In this document: positions 54,935 to 63,867 of the stretch, in pieces
How the letters are laid out: every line of letters starts with the position of its first letter
Numbering within the stretch: position 1 is the first letter of the stretch
Origin: JAEZBP01 sp963832725
GTDB taxonomy: Bacteria > Myxococcota_A > Polyangia > Polyangiales > Sandaracinaceae
Length of the DNA: 64,000 bases
NCBI GenBank assembly: GCA_963832725.1
Contig: CAWHVG010000005.1
Span: 2,976,001 to 3,040,000 of the forward strand
Reading direction: 5' to 3'
Program-made: the position numbers and the translations under genes
Notes under the pieces: generated by a model
Database searches by the model: none
The model's input: only the letters and a program-made list of their open reading frames with translations
What the model was told of the DNA's origin: nothing

Positions 54935-57022
54935 TCAGCTCTCGTCGAGCAGCGCGAGCAGCGCGCTCATCGGGAAAGGCTTCTCCAGCCGCGGCACGTC
55001 GCCGAGATCCGCCGTCGGCGCTTCGTCGCGGTCGTAGCCGGTGCAGAGCACCACGCGCAGCTCCGGCGCCCGCTCGCGGAGCGTGCGGATGACCTCGCTC
55101 CCCAGCATGTCGGGCATCAGGTAGTCGACGAGCACGGCGTCGATCGCGCCGGCCTCCCGCTCGAACGCGTCGAGCGCCTCCCGCCCGGTCCGCGCCGACA
55201 GGACGCGGTAGCCGGCCTCTTCGAGGCTCTCGGCGGTGACCTGCAGGATGGCGTCCTCGTCGTCCACCACCAGGACCAGGCCCTGGCGGGGCGCGGAGAG
55301 GTCCATCCCCACCATTTCCCCGAGCACCGCCCCGTCGCGCCGCGGCAGCAGCACGTGGAAGGTCGAGCCCTTCTCGAGCTCGCTCTCGACCGTGATGGTC
55401 CCGCCGTGGCTGGTGATGACTCCGCGCGCGGCCGCCAAGCCCAGGCCCCGGCCCTGCGATTTGGTGCTGAAGAAGGGCTCGAAGATCCGCGCCAGCGCGT
55501 GGGGCGCGATGCCCGCACCTTGATCCGCGAACGAGAGGCGTACGTAGCGGCCGCGTGCCACCACCCGCTCGCGGACCAGCTCGTCCTCGGGCGTGAGCTC
55601 CGCGTCCTCGATGGTGATCGTGAGCGCGCCCCCTCGCTCCATCGCCTCCACCGCGTTCACGACCAGGTTGAGCACCACCTGGAAGAGCTGCCCGCGGTCG
55701 CCCTCGACCTGCGCCGCCTCGAGCGACGACGCGACCTCCAGCCGGACGTTGGGCGGGACCCGCGCCTTGCCGATCTTGAGCGCGTCTTGCACCAGCTGCG
55801 CCGGGTCGAGCAGCGAGGTCTCGTACACGCCGCCCCGCGCGTAGGCGAGGAGCTGCCCCGTCATGTCCGCCATGCGCTCGCCGGAGGTCCGGATCACCGA
55901 CAAGAGCTCGCTGCTGGCCGGATCGCCGACGTGCCGGCGCGCCAGCACCGTCGCCGCCGTGAGCATCCCGTGGAGCACGTTGTTGAAGTCGTGCGCGATA
56001 CCGCCCGCCAGCGTGGAGAGGCTCTCGTCGAGCTGTCGCCGCCGCAGCATCTCCTCGGCCCACCGGAGCGCGGTGATGTCGCTCATCGTGCCCAGCACGC
56101 CCGTCACTTGACGGGCGGCGTCGCGCCGGAACCGCCACACCATCCGCATCCAGCGCTCCTCGCCGTCACGGGCGACGAAGCGAGCCTCGCTCCAGTGCTC
56201 ACCGGCGGTGCTGGCCGCCGCTTGCGCCGCGTCGGCCATGGCGCGCTCGCGCGCGTCGGGCGCCACGAAGTCGAAGAAGCTCCGGCCGACGCTCTCTCCG
56301 ATCCGGTAGCCGAGGTGGATCTCCCACGCGCGATTCAAGAACGAGATCCGCGTCTTGGCGTCGCACTCGAAGATGATCTCGTGGACGTTGTCGACGATGT
56401 ACTGGTACTGCAGCTCGCTGTGCGCGAGGGCGACCTGCATGTGCTCGCGCGAGTAGTACCCGCCGATGAGCGCCGAGATGAGACGGAGGATGGACACCTC
56501 CTCGTCTTTCCACACCCGTTCCTGGTGGCAGTCGTCGAAGCCGACGAAGCCCCAGAGCCGCCCGTCGAAGCTGACCGGCACCAGGCAGATGCTGAGGATG
56601 CCCTGCGGCTCCAGGATCGCCCGCGTGCTCGCCTCCATCTCGCCCACGATGCCGCTGAACACGTCGCCGCGACGGAGCGTCTCCTCCAGCACCTCGGAGA
56701 CGCTGCCGTAGGGCAGGTTCTGGAGCTCGGGGTTGTCGATCTCGGCGCTGACCGAGCCGTCGGCCCACTCGAAGCGCTGGCTGCAGACCGTCAACCCGGT
56801 CCTCGGGTCGCTGCCGTTCTGGAAGAGGTACATCCGGTCGACGCCGACCGCTTGCCCGATCAGGCGCATGGTGGCGTCGAAGTCGATGGTGTCGCCGCGC
56901 GAGAGCATGCCGGCCACCGCGGCCAGCACGTCGAGCACCTGCGAGCGCTTCATCGGAAAGCGGCCGCTCTCCTCCGGCTCGGCCTCGAGGTGTGGCCGCA
57001 GGGCGCGTGGGTCGGCGCTCAC
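54935..57022 (-). CDS. Hybrid sensor histidine kinase (GAF-PAS-HisKA-HATPase-receiver)
   Basis: 695 residues, soluble. A GAF-type domain (~25-185) leads into a PAS domain (~205-320, VDNVHEIIFECDAKTRISFL) with PAC-like DITALRWAEE. The H-box LAGGIAHDFNN has H344, the N-box is NLVVNAVEAM, and the ATP lid motifs DQGAGI and GRGLGLAA follow. A C-terminal receiver carries VVDDED, phosphoacceptor D633 in LVDYLMPDM, and EKPF. The HDFNN-type H-box is that of cytoplasmic hybrid kinases. GTG 57022 is chosen; ATG 56953 is possible. No DNA-binding partner is adjacent. Confidence 0.88.
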   Translation of the reverse strand: MSADPRALRPHLEAEPEESGRFPMKRSQVLDVLAAVAGMLSRGDTIDFDATMRLIGQAVGVDRMYLFQNGSDPRTGLTVCSQRFEWADGSVSAEIDNPELQNLPYGSVSEVLEETLRRGDVFSGIVGEMEASTRAILEPQGILSICLVPVSFDGRLWGFVGFDDCHQERVWKDEEVSILRLISALIGGYYSREHMQVALAHSELQYQYIVDNVHEIIFECDAKTRISFLNRAWEIHLGYRIGESVGRSFFDFVAPDARERAMADAAQAAASTAGEHWSEARFVARDGEERWMRMVWRFRRDAARQVTGVLGTMSDITALRWAEEMLRRRQLDESLSTLAGGIAHDFNNVLHGMLTAATVLARRHVGDPASSELLSVIRTSGERMADMTGQLLAYARGGVYETSLLDPAQLVQDALKIGKARVPPNVRLEVASSLEAAQVEGDRGQLFQVVLNLVVNAVEAMERGGALTITIEDAELTPEDELVRERVVARGRYVRLSFADQGAGIAPHALARIFEPFFSTKSQGRGLGLAAARGVITSHGGTITVESELEKGSTFHVLLPRRDGAVLGEMVGMDLSAPRQGLVLVVDDEDAILQVTAESLEEAGYRVLSARTGREALDAFEREAGAIDAVLVDYLMPDMLGSEVIRTLRERAPELRVVLCTGYDRDEAPTADLGDVPRLEKPFPMSALLALLDES

Positions 57023-57113
57023 GGGCAGAACTCTAGCAGCACAAACGCGAAGCCCGTAACGATGCACACGATCGTCGCCGGCGGCGCGGTGGGCCGCCCG
57101 ACGCCGCGGACGC

Positions 57114-58325
57114 TCATTCGGTGCTCGCGCCCTGCTGGTACCAGGCGGCGATGATGGCGCGTTCCTCGTCCGTCATGTTGGTGAGGTTCGAGAGCGGCAT
57201 CTGCTGGGTGACCACGACCATGGTGTTGATGCGCGGCGCCCGATCGTGGACCTGCTCCGGCGTGTCGAACATCACGCCCTGCGGCGCCGTCGGGTAGAGC
57301 TCGCTGGTGGGCGTCGCCGAGTGGCAGGTGATGCAGCGCCGGTCGATGATGTCGCGGACCATCGCGAAGCTGACCTCGCCCTGGTAGGTCGCGGCCCGCC
57401 GCGGAGAAGTGACCAGCGCCAGGGACACCATCGCCACCGCCGCCGCCGGCAGGATCCACACGTTCTTCCGTCCCTGCCCGTGCAGGTTGAACCAGTGCCG
57501 GACGCCGGCGCCGATGAGCGAGATCGCCGCCAGGATCGCCCAGTTCCACGCGTGCCCGAAGGTCATCGGGTAGTGGTTGCTCACCATGATGAAGAGCACG
57601 GGGAGCGTGAGGTAGTTGTTGTGGAGCGATCGCTGGGCGCCCTCCTCGCCGAGGCGCGGGTCGGGCTCCTTCCCCGACGTCATCGCGGTGACCACCTTCT
57701 TCTGATTCGGGATGATCACGAAGAAGACGTTCCACGCCATGATCGTGCCGATCAGCGCGCCGATGTGGATGTAGGCGGCGCGGCTGCCGAAGATGTGGGT
57801 CAGCCCGAACGCGAGCGCGGTCAGCAGCGTGAAGCCGAGGATGGCGAAGGGGACCGGGCGCTTGCCGAGCGGCGACTTGCAGAGGAAGTGGTAGACGGTC
57901 CAGCCGCCGAGCAGCGTGCCGACGCCGGTGGCGATGGCGAGGGCGTTCACCCACGCCTCGGGCACCAGCTCGAAGAGCGGGCGGACGCTGGCGTCGACCA
58001 GATACGCGCGCGGCTCCAGGTAGTAGACGACCGCCAGGAGCGAGAAGCCGGTGACCCAGGTGAAGTACGCCTCGTACTTGAACCAGTGCAGGGTGCGCGG
58101 GAGCTTGGCCGGCGCGACCTTGTACTTCACCACCTGGTAGAACTTGCCGCCGTGGATCGACCACAGCTCGCCGGCGACGCCGTCGGGCGTCGGGCCGTCC
58201 TCCACCGGGCGCACCTGGTTGTTGAGCCAGTTGAAGTAGAACGAGGTGCCGATCCACGCCGCCCCGAAGATGATGTGGAGCCAGCGGAGGATCAGCGAGA
58301 GCCAGTCTGCGACCTGTACATCCAT
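57114..58325 (-). CDS. puuD: Membrane urate oxidase with cytochrome c domain
   Basis: 403 residues. About eight hydrophobic segments form the PuuD-type urate hydroxylase membrane domain (WLHIIFGAAWIGTSFYFNWL, then GELWSIHGGKFYQVVKY). A periplasmic cytochrome c tail follows with the haem motif CITCH (C331, C334, H335) and a possible Met ligand in TQQMPL. It oxidises urate to 5-hydroxyisourate and feeds electrons to the respiratory chain. No other purine catabolism gene is adjacent, which is unusual. ATG 58325 is at the canonical MDVQVADW-type start. Confidence 0.9.
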   Translation of the reverse strand: MDVQVADWLSLILRWLHIIFGAAWIGTSFYFNWLNNQVRPVEDGPTPDGVAGELWSIHGGKFYQVVKYKVAPAKLPRTLHWFKYEAYFTWVTGFSLLAVVYYLEPRAYLVDASVRPLFELVPEAWVNALAIATGVGTLLGGWTVYHFLCKSPLGKRPVPFAILGFTLLTALAFGLTHIFGSRAAYIHIGALIGTIMAWNVFFVIIPNQKKVVTAMTSGKEPDPRLGEEGAQRSLHNNYLTLPVLFIMVSNHYPMTFGHAWNWAILAAISLIGAGVRHWFNLHGQGRKNVWILPAAAVAMVSLALVTSPRRAATYQGEVSFAMVRDIIDRRCITCHSATPTSELYPTAPQGVMFDTPEQVHDRAPRINTMVVVTQQMPLSNLTNMTDEERAIIAAWYQQGASTE

Positions 58326-58473
58326 GACGAGCCGGGCAGCTTATCGCGCCGGGCGCCGTTCCGCGGAGATTTCCCGGCGACTTCCTGGCCGAGTTGCCCC
58401 TGGCGGCCGAATTCGGAGCCGACCTTTTCGCCGCGGCCTCGACTCGCTACCGTTGGCGGCCCGGAGGGACGGT

Positions 58474-59518
58474 ATGCGTCGAATCGTGTTCTTGATGTCA
58501 GCGCTCCCGCTGTCGGTGCTCGTGCTGTCGGTCACGGGCTGCTCGAACAAGGGGAGCCCCTCGCACTGCGCCGGCAGCGCCGGAGACGAGGGGTGCGCGT
58601 GCGCCTCGGGGGATCGCTGCTTCACGGGGCTCGTCTGCCAGTCGGGCACCTGCGTGAACCCGAGCGGTACCGGGATGGACGGCGGCGGGACCCACACCTA
58701 CTCCGACGCCGGACCTCTCACCGACTCGGGCAACCACCAGACCCACTTCGACGCCGGCCCGTCCGACGCCGGCACGGCGTACTGCGGTCCCGACGGAGGT
58801 GACGCCGGCCCGCCGACGACACCCGGCGACTGCACGGGCGGCCCCGTGCCCGGCTGCACCTGCACGAACGTCGGCGAGAGTCAGACCTGCCAGAACGGCC
58901 GCTCCATCACCTGCAACGCGAACGGCGAGTTCGGCGGCATCTGGGGCCCCTGCCTCGGGAGCTGCTTCTCCAGCGGCACGTGGAATTTGGCCAACACCTC
59001 GCCGTGCATCACCACGGACAACAACTACGCGACCTCGAGCTGGTTCGACGGCAGCGGCAACGTGACCTGTGGTGGTTCGTACACTGGCTCCTCCCCGCCC
59101 ATGCCCACCATGAACTGGAGCACCGACTCGTTGCAGGTCGATTGCACCGGCAACTTCATGCTCTGCTACACGATCAAGGCAGGCGACGCGAGCGCGCCTT
59201 CGGCCAGTGATTGCGTCGTTGGCCAGGCGTGTACCTCCGGCTACTACACCACGGCCAACACGATGCAGGACCTTCCGCCGCTCGGACCATGGAGCAGCAC
59301 GGACCCGAGCCTGCGTGCAGATGTTCGCGACCACGGGTGGGTACGGCGAGATGTCGGTCGTCGGTATCACGGCCGACTGCGAGCACATCGACGACGGCGC
59401 GGGCGGCGCGTACGTCTTCAACCGCGTCCCCTACTGCCCGTTGTGCTGCGCCGACGGCTCCTGCGGCAGCACCTTCGACTGCGGTCCCTGCATGACGGGC
59501 GGCTCCGGCAGCTTCTGA
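58474..59518 (+). CDS. Cys-rich lipoprotein (frame break near 59304)
   Basis: About 347 residues. Lipobox (SVTGC), an EGF-like Cys cluster (CACASGDRCFTGLVCQSGTC), a Gly/Asp/Thr-rich linker, then a Ser/Thr/Asn/Gly-rich domain with scattered cysteines. One extra base within 59302-59308 breaks the frame; after repair it runs on as ACVQMFATTGGYGEMSVVGI and ends GGSGSF. Surface-exposed; function unknown. ATG 58474 has CGGAGGGAC upstream. Confidence 0.72.
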
Positions 59519-59661
59519 TCGCCGCGATCCGCCTGGTCCGCCGACCGCTCATTCCGAGCGGTGTGCCTGACCCTCGCGGGCCCCTATCCGTCGGCGGAAC
59601 AGGGCCCGCGCGGTCGCTCGCCGCACGGGTAGGACACTCTGAGACGCCGCAGGGAGAGGAA

Positions 59662-59964
59662 ATGGCGAACGTGGTGTTGATCAACTCGTTCGAGGTACCA
59701 GCCGGGCGAGAAGAGGAATTCAGGTCGCATTGGGCTGCGGCGGCCAAGGTCCTCGAGCAGGCGGAGGGCTTCGTTTCGACTCGGCTGCACGAGAGCCTCG
59801 ACCCGTCGGCACGGTTTCGGTTCGTCAACGTGGCCGAGTGGTCCACGGCTCAGCACTTCAGGGCCGCCATTCAATCCGACGCGTTCCGGTCAGTCAGCGA
59901 GGAGATGAGTTTCGCTGCCAACCCGAGCCTCTACCACGTGGTCGAGGCCATCCCGTCCGACTGA
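59662..59964 (+). CDS. Antibiotic biosynthesis monooxygenase (ABM)-fold protein
   Basis: 100 residues, a dimeric ferredoxin-like fold by pattern: INSFEVPAGREEEFRSHWA, LEQAEGFVSTRLHESL, NVAEWSTAQHFRAA. Members include quinone or haem monooxygenases and proteins of unknown role. GGGAGAGG precedes ATG 59662. Monocistronic. Confidence 0.85.
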   Translation: MANVVLINSFEVPAGREEEFRSHWAAAAKVLEQAEGFVSTRLHESLDPSARFRFVNVAEWSTAQHFRAAIQSDAFRSVSEEMSFAANPSLYHVVEAIPSD

Positions 59965-60022
59965 TCGCGAGCGAGGGCGATCGCGCCGGACGGCGACGGG
60001 ATGGGCGAACGCGCGGCAGGCC

Positions 60023-60227
60023 GTCGCGACGGCTCCCGAGCGCGTCGGACAGCGCCGCGGCGGCGTAAAACGGCTCGCGGGCCCGGCGGACAGCGCCGCG
60101 GCGGCGTAGAACGGCTCCCGGACCCGGCGGATGGCGTCGCGGCGGCGTAGAACGGCTCCCGGGCCCGGCGGATGGCGTCGCGGCGGCGTAGAACGGCTCC
60201 CGGGCCCGGCGGACCGCGAGCAACGGC
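60023..60227. repeat. 41-bp tandem repeat, nearly five copies
   Basis: A unit beginning CGTAGAACGGCTCCCGG starts at 60064, 60105, 60146 and 60187, with a divergent leading copy from 60023. The middle copies (60105, 60146) differ by a single base; outer copies are more diverged. 41 is not a multiple of three and no gene spans it. It occupies most of the 378-bp gap 59965-60342; the rest holds nothing I recognise. Confidence 0.85.
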
Positions 60228-60342
60228 GGGTAGTGCACGGTCCGCCGGCGCCGAAACGTGTTTTACGCTCGAAAAAGTCGATCCTGCGGGCCCGGATCGG
60301 GTTCTACGGGCGTGACGGCCGTCGTTGCCCCCGAAGTCTGGG

Positions 60343-60828
60343 CTACTCGTCGAGGACGCCCTGCAGCTCGTCGCGGCGGCGCTCGAGGTTCTCGCGGCGG
60401 TGCTCGAGGATGGACACGAGGTCGTGGCGGCCGGCGGTGCGCGCGTTCTCGATCTGCGCGTCGAGCTGGCGGACCGTGTCCGTGATCAGCTGGACCTGCG
60501 CCTCCTGGCGCTGCCGCAGCTCTTCGGGGCTCACCGCCTGGAAGTCGTCGCGACCCGGCGGGACCGGCGTTGGCAGATCCACCTCGTCGTTCGGCTCGCC
60601 GTCCTGACTCGCCTGCCCCGCCGCGGCCAGGCTGCCGGGCGGCAAGGGCTTCTCGGGCGCCGCCGGGCGCGGAGGCGAGAGCGCGGGACGGGGCGCCGGC
60701 GCACTGTCGCGCTGGGAGACCGGCTCGTCGCTCCCCCGCGAGCGTAGAAAGAGCCCGAGCCCGACCAGCAGGCACACGCCCACGAAGAGCACGATACGCG
60801 ACTCACGTCCTCTCACGCCCAGGAGCAT
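60343..60828 (-). CDS. Hypothetical membrane-anchored coiled-coil protein
   Basis: 161 residues. One N-terminal hydrophobic helix (IVLFVGVCLLVGLGLFL), a Pro/Ala-rich linker, and a C-terminal coiled coil (~110-161: ELRQRQEAQVQLITDTVRQL, then RRENLERRRDELQ). No known domain. ATG 60828 or GTG near 60816. The layout suits an envelope spacer or scaffold. Confidence 0.65.
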   Translation of the reverse strand: MLLGVRGRESRIVLFVGVCLLVGLGLFLRSRGSDEPVSQRDSAPAPRPALSPPRPAAPEKPLPPGSLAAAGQASQDGEPNDEVDLPTPVPPGRDDFQAVSPEELRQRQEAQVQLITDTVRQLDAQIENARTAGRHDLVSILEHRRENLERRRDELQGVLDE

Positions 60829-60971
60829 AGACCGCCCCACGCGGCGCCCGCACGTTGAGGACGCCAGACTGCGCCGCCACGCCGATGCCGCCACGAGCGG
60901 CGGTGCGACGGTCCCCCGACGAGAGTGACGAGATCGCGGCCGCGCCGGAGATCCCCGCGACGAGGACAGGG

Positions 60972-61222
60972 GACGAGCGGCCGCGCGATGGTCAACGCTC
61001 GGGAACGAACGCCAGGTCGAGACGACGCCCGATGCCTCCCACCGACGGCTGTGCGACGAGCGGCTGTGCGACGAGCGGCCGTGCGACGAGCGGCCGTGCG
61101 ACGAGCGGCCGTGCGACGAGCGGTGCACGGGGACGAGGCGACGGGCGGCCGGGCGGCGGTCGATGCGCGGGGACGAGGCGACGAGCGGCCGCGCGATGGT
61201 CAACGCTCGGGAACGAACGCCA
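60972..61222. repeat. 43-bp direct duplication including the 3' end of the adjacent gene
   Basis: GACGAGCGGCCGCGCG... is identical over 43 bp at 60972-61014 and 61180-61222. The second copy carries the last residues and stop of the leftward gene ending at 61200, so the first copy is a displaced piece of that gene's tail, 208 bp downstream. Confidence 0.75.
61041..61129. repeat. 15-bp tandem repeat, about six copies
   Basis: The unit GACGAGCGGCYGTGC is present at 61055, 61070, 61085 and 61100, with degenerate copies at both ends (61041 and 61115). It sits between the two 43-bp duplicates, in the otherwise empty 60829-61199 gap. The core GACGAGCGG also occurs inside the 43-bp duplicate. Confidence 0.85.
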
Positions 61223-62210
61223 TGATCGAGGCCGGGTGCTCGTCGGTCATGATCAAGAACCCGCGTCCTGGAAGTCGCACCGCGCCCTCCCAGTTGCGGG
61301 CGTGATCGTCGTCGAGCAGCGTCAGCAAGATCGGCGCGCGGTCGCTGACGCGCACGCCGGCGGCCGTCGCCTGCAGCTCGACCAGTCGTTCCACCGTCCG
61401 GCAGTGCGCGTGGGTCGGCCCGTTCCCGTAGCGCTCGGTCAGCCGGCACACCCCGGGTTGCCACGGGGAGCCTGGCCAGTGGTAGTTGGTCACCCAGAAG
61501 TGCCCCTCCGCGTCCGCCGCCGTGGCGTCCGTGATGCGATACTCCACGTGCTGCATCGGCAGCTCCCCGATGGGCCGCAGATCGCGGTCGAACGCCAGCG
61601 CGCGAGGCCTCGGGTTGACCTCGCCGTTGGCCTCGTAGAGCGCGATCACCCGCTGGCCGACGACCACCACCGACTCGTAGCCCGTGTTCTCGAGCCGGGC
61701 CTGCGCGCGGAGCGGCGCCGGGTGCGCGACGTCGACCACGATGCGCGTCAACGGATGCCCCTCGGCACGCGCCTTCAGCAGGTAGCTCGCCACGTGAGGC
61801 TCGCGCGTCTCCACCGAGAGGTAGACGTCCTCGCCCGCGAACGCGATGGCCTCGTAGCCGTCGAAGTCCGGGAGCTCCTCTTCCAGCCCGGGCGCGACCA
61901 GCGGCACCCTCCGCACCCGCACCGGCCCCTGCTCGTGGCCGTCGATCACGGCCGTCAGCGTCTGTCGCGTGGTGACGAAGATCGCGCCGCCTTCCGGCCC
62001 GAAGCGCTTGGGATACTGCGGCAGCAGCACCAGCTCGTCGCCGTCCCAGGCCAGCCCCGAGATCTCCGCATCCGGCCGCTCCGGCCCGCCGGCGAGCGGG
62101 ATCGACCGAGGCTGCGTCTCGTGCGCGCGGGGTGGTCGGCTCCACAGGTAGAAGAGCGCCAGCGCCGCCGCCAGCCCGATGGCCACCAAGACGCGGGACC
62201 GTCGCCGCAC
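61200..62210 (-). CDS. Hypothetical membrane-anchored protein, beta-propeller-like
   Basis: 336 residues. An N-terminal signal-anchor (VLVAIGLAAALALFYLW) is followed by an all-beta domain with repeated short strands (AEISGLAWDGDELVLLPQYP, DGYEAIAFAGEDVYLSVE, ALAFDRDLRPIGELP, TDATAADAEGHFWVTNYHWP) suggestive of a propeller such as the phytase-like/SdiA-regulated esterase groups. GTG 62210. The last codons lie in the 43-bp duplicated segment. Function unknown. Confidence 0.7.
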   Translation of the reverse strand: MRRRSRVLVAIGLAAALALFYLWSRPPRAHETQPRSIPLAGGPERPDAEISGLAWDGDELVLLPQYPKRFGPEGGAIFVTTRQTLTAVIDGHEQGPVRVRRVPLVAPGLEEELPDFDGYEAIAFAGEDVYLSVETREPHVASYLLKARAEGHPLTRIVVDVAHPAPLRAQARLENTGYESVVVVGQRVIALYEANGEVNPRPRALAFDRDLRPIGELPMQHVEYRITDATAADAEGHFWVTNYHWPGSPWQPGVCRLTERYGNGPTHAHCRTVERLVELQATAAGVRVSDRAPILLTLLDDDHARNWEGAVRLPGRGFLIMTDEHPASIMAFVPER

Positions 62211-62595
62211 CTCGAGAATCTAGTGCGAGATCCATCCCGGCAGAAGGGGACCTGGCTTGTCCCGACGCTCCAGGGCCGCGTTGCTCCTCCTCGCCGATGC
62301 TGGGCATCGACTCGCCACCGCGCCTTGCCCTGAAACGCCGGACCGAAGCTCGAGGTCTGCCGAATCGGATCGCGTCCCACGATCGAGACCGTCACGTTCA
62401 CGGCCCGCACGCCGCCGCCGATCCGGATCTGCCCGACGCCGGTGACCGCGTCGCGCGAGGCCGGTCGGCAGCCGTTCCCTAACCGCCTCGCGAAGCTCGG
62501 GGGGCACGCGTCTGAACTGTCTCGTTGCGCGCGGGCTCGAGAAAGCGATCCGCGGCCGCACGGCGATGAGCCGTCAGGCGGGGTTTGCGTTCAGT
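62211..62595. other. Intergenic region with a possible decayed gene fragment
   Basis: 385 bp between two leftward genes. One leftward frame carries a protein-like stretch (FRRVPPELREAVRERLP, about 62480-62525), and another continues with NVTVSIVGRDPIRQ (about 62350-62405). Neither has a convincing start and the two are in different frames. This may be a broken small gene or chance. Confidence 0.3.
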
Positions 62596-63867
62596 TCAGC
62601 CCACCAGCGCGCGCTGCTCGGCGGAAGCGGGCGGCGGCAGCCCGTCGAAGAACCCGACGTCCCGCATGAAGCGCGCGACCTGGCGCAGGTAGTCGCCGCG
62701 GTCGAGGTGCACCAGGTGGCTGCCCGGGAACCAGTGGAGCCGGCAGCGGCCCCAGTGGTCCCAGAGCAGCCGAGAGTGCTTGGGCGGCGCCAGCCGGTCG
62801 CCCACGCCGCCGATGACCATCAGCCGCTCGCACGGGAGGAGCGCCGGGTAGGTGATCGGGCAGCTCACCGCCAGCATGTGCCGCGCGTCGCGGAGCGAGA
62901 GCCCGTAGCGCTTCAGTCCCGCGCGGACGATCGTCCCCAGCGGCTCCCACTCGTGCACCAGGTCCGGCACGCTGGCGACGGGCACGTTGGGGATGGCGAA
63001 GCGCAGCCGCGGCTCCACCGCCGCCAGGAGCGCCGTCGTGAACCCGCCCAGGCTCACGCCCATCACGCCCGTCTCCTTCACGCCGAGCACCCGCTCGAAG
63101 TGGTTCAGGAGGATCCGGAAGTCGTGCACACCCTGCGCGAACGCCTCGTTGATGCGGTTGATCCCGCCGGCGAAGAACCCGTGGCCGCTGAAGGGCGAGA
63201 AGCGGGTCTGCCGCGGTCCATGGAAAGGGAGCGTGAAGAGGCAGACGTCGAAGCCCATCTTGTAGAGCCAGGGAAGCGCGAAGAACCACTCGTTGAGCAG
63301 GTAGAGATCCGCGCTGAACCCGTGGATGGCCATCACCGTCGGCCGCGGACCGTCGCTGTGGCGCCAGTGGCGCGCGTGGGCCGTGCGGTTGGCCACGTGG
63401 CGCAGGTAGGCGTCGCGCTCGCGCGGGTTGGCCGGCACGAAGGGGCTCTCGAACCAGAGATCGTTGCAGACTCCGTCCGCCGGGCGGAAGCGCGTGAGGC
63501 GCGCGCGCCGCGTGTGTACCCAGACGTCCTCGGGCGGTGGCGGGAAGAAGCGCGCCGGATCCCCGCTCTCGGCCATCGGCCCGTAGAAGTCGCGGTCGGC
63601 CATCGCCGCCCGCAGCTTGCTGGGCCCGTACCCGAGCGGGAACGCCGTGGCGCCGACGAGGCACGCGCCGGCCGTCCGCAGCACCACGTCGCTGACCGCC
63701 GTCGTCGACACCTGCACCCGATCGCGCAGCTTCAGCGCGAAGGTCTCCTCCCGCTCGGGGAAGTCGAGATCGAGCTGCTCCCACCACTTGCCGCGGTCGG
63801 GCAGCAGCACGGGGGCCTCGAGGCATGCATCGTGGGCGATGCGCGAAACAACCGACGCAAGGCTCAT
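62596..63867 (-). CDS. Alpha/beta hydrolase
   Basis: 423 residues. The central hydrolase fold has the oxyanion strand VMAIHGFSADLYLLNEWF, the nucleophile elbow GVSLGGF, and a C-terminal acid/His pair in VIGGVGDRLAPP and FPGSHLVHLDRGD. A ~150-residue N-terminal helical extension and a cap (LPFHGPRQTRFSPFSGHGFF) distinguish it from short esterases. No signal peptide. ATG 63867 (TTG 63870 just before). Substrate unknown. Confidence 0.82.
   Translation of the reverse strand: MSLASVVSRIAHDACLEAPVLLPDRGKWWEQLDLDFPEREETFALKLRDRVQVSTTAVSDVVLRTAGACLVGATAFPLGYGPSKLRAAMADRDFYGPMAESGDPARFFPPPPEDVWVHTRRARLTRFRPADGVCNDLWFESPFVPANPRERDAYLRHVANRTAHARHWRHSDGPRPTVMAIHGFSADLYLLNEWFFALPWLYKMGFDVCLFTLPFHGPRQTRFSPFSGHGFFAGGINRINEAFAQGVHDFRILLNHFERVLGVKETGVMGVSLGGFTTALLAAVEPRLRFAIPNVPVASVPDLVHEWEPLGTIVRAGLKRYGLSLRDARHMLAVSCPITYPALLPCERLMVIGGVGDRLAPPKHSRLLWDHWGRCRLHWFPGSHLVHLDRGDYLRQVARFMRDVGFFDGLPPPASAEQRALVG

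Noticed and set aside
60023..61129. CRISPR-like array in the repeats at 60.0-61.1 kb
   Set aside because: The repeats are contiguous tandem units (41 bp and 15 bp) without unique spacers, and no cas genes are present.
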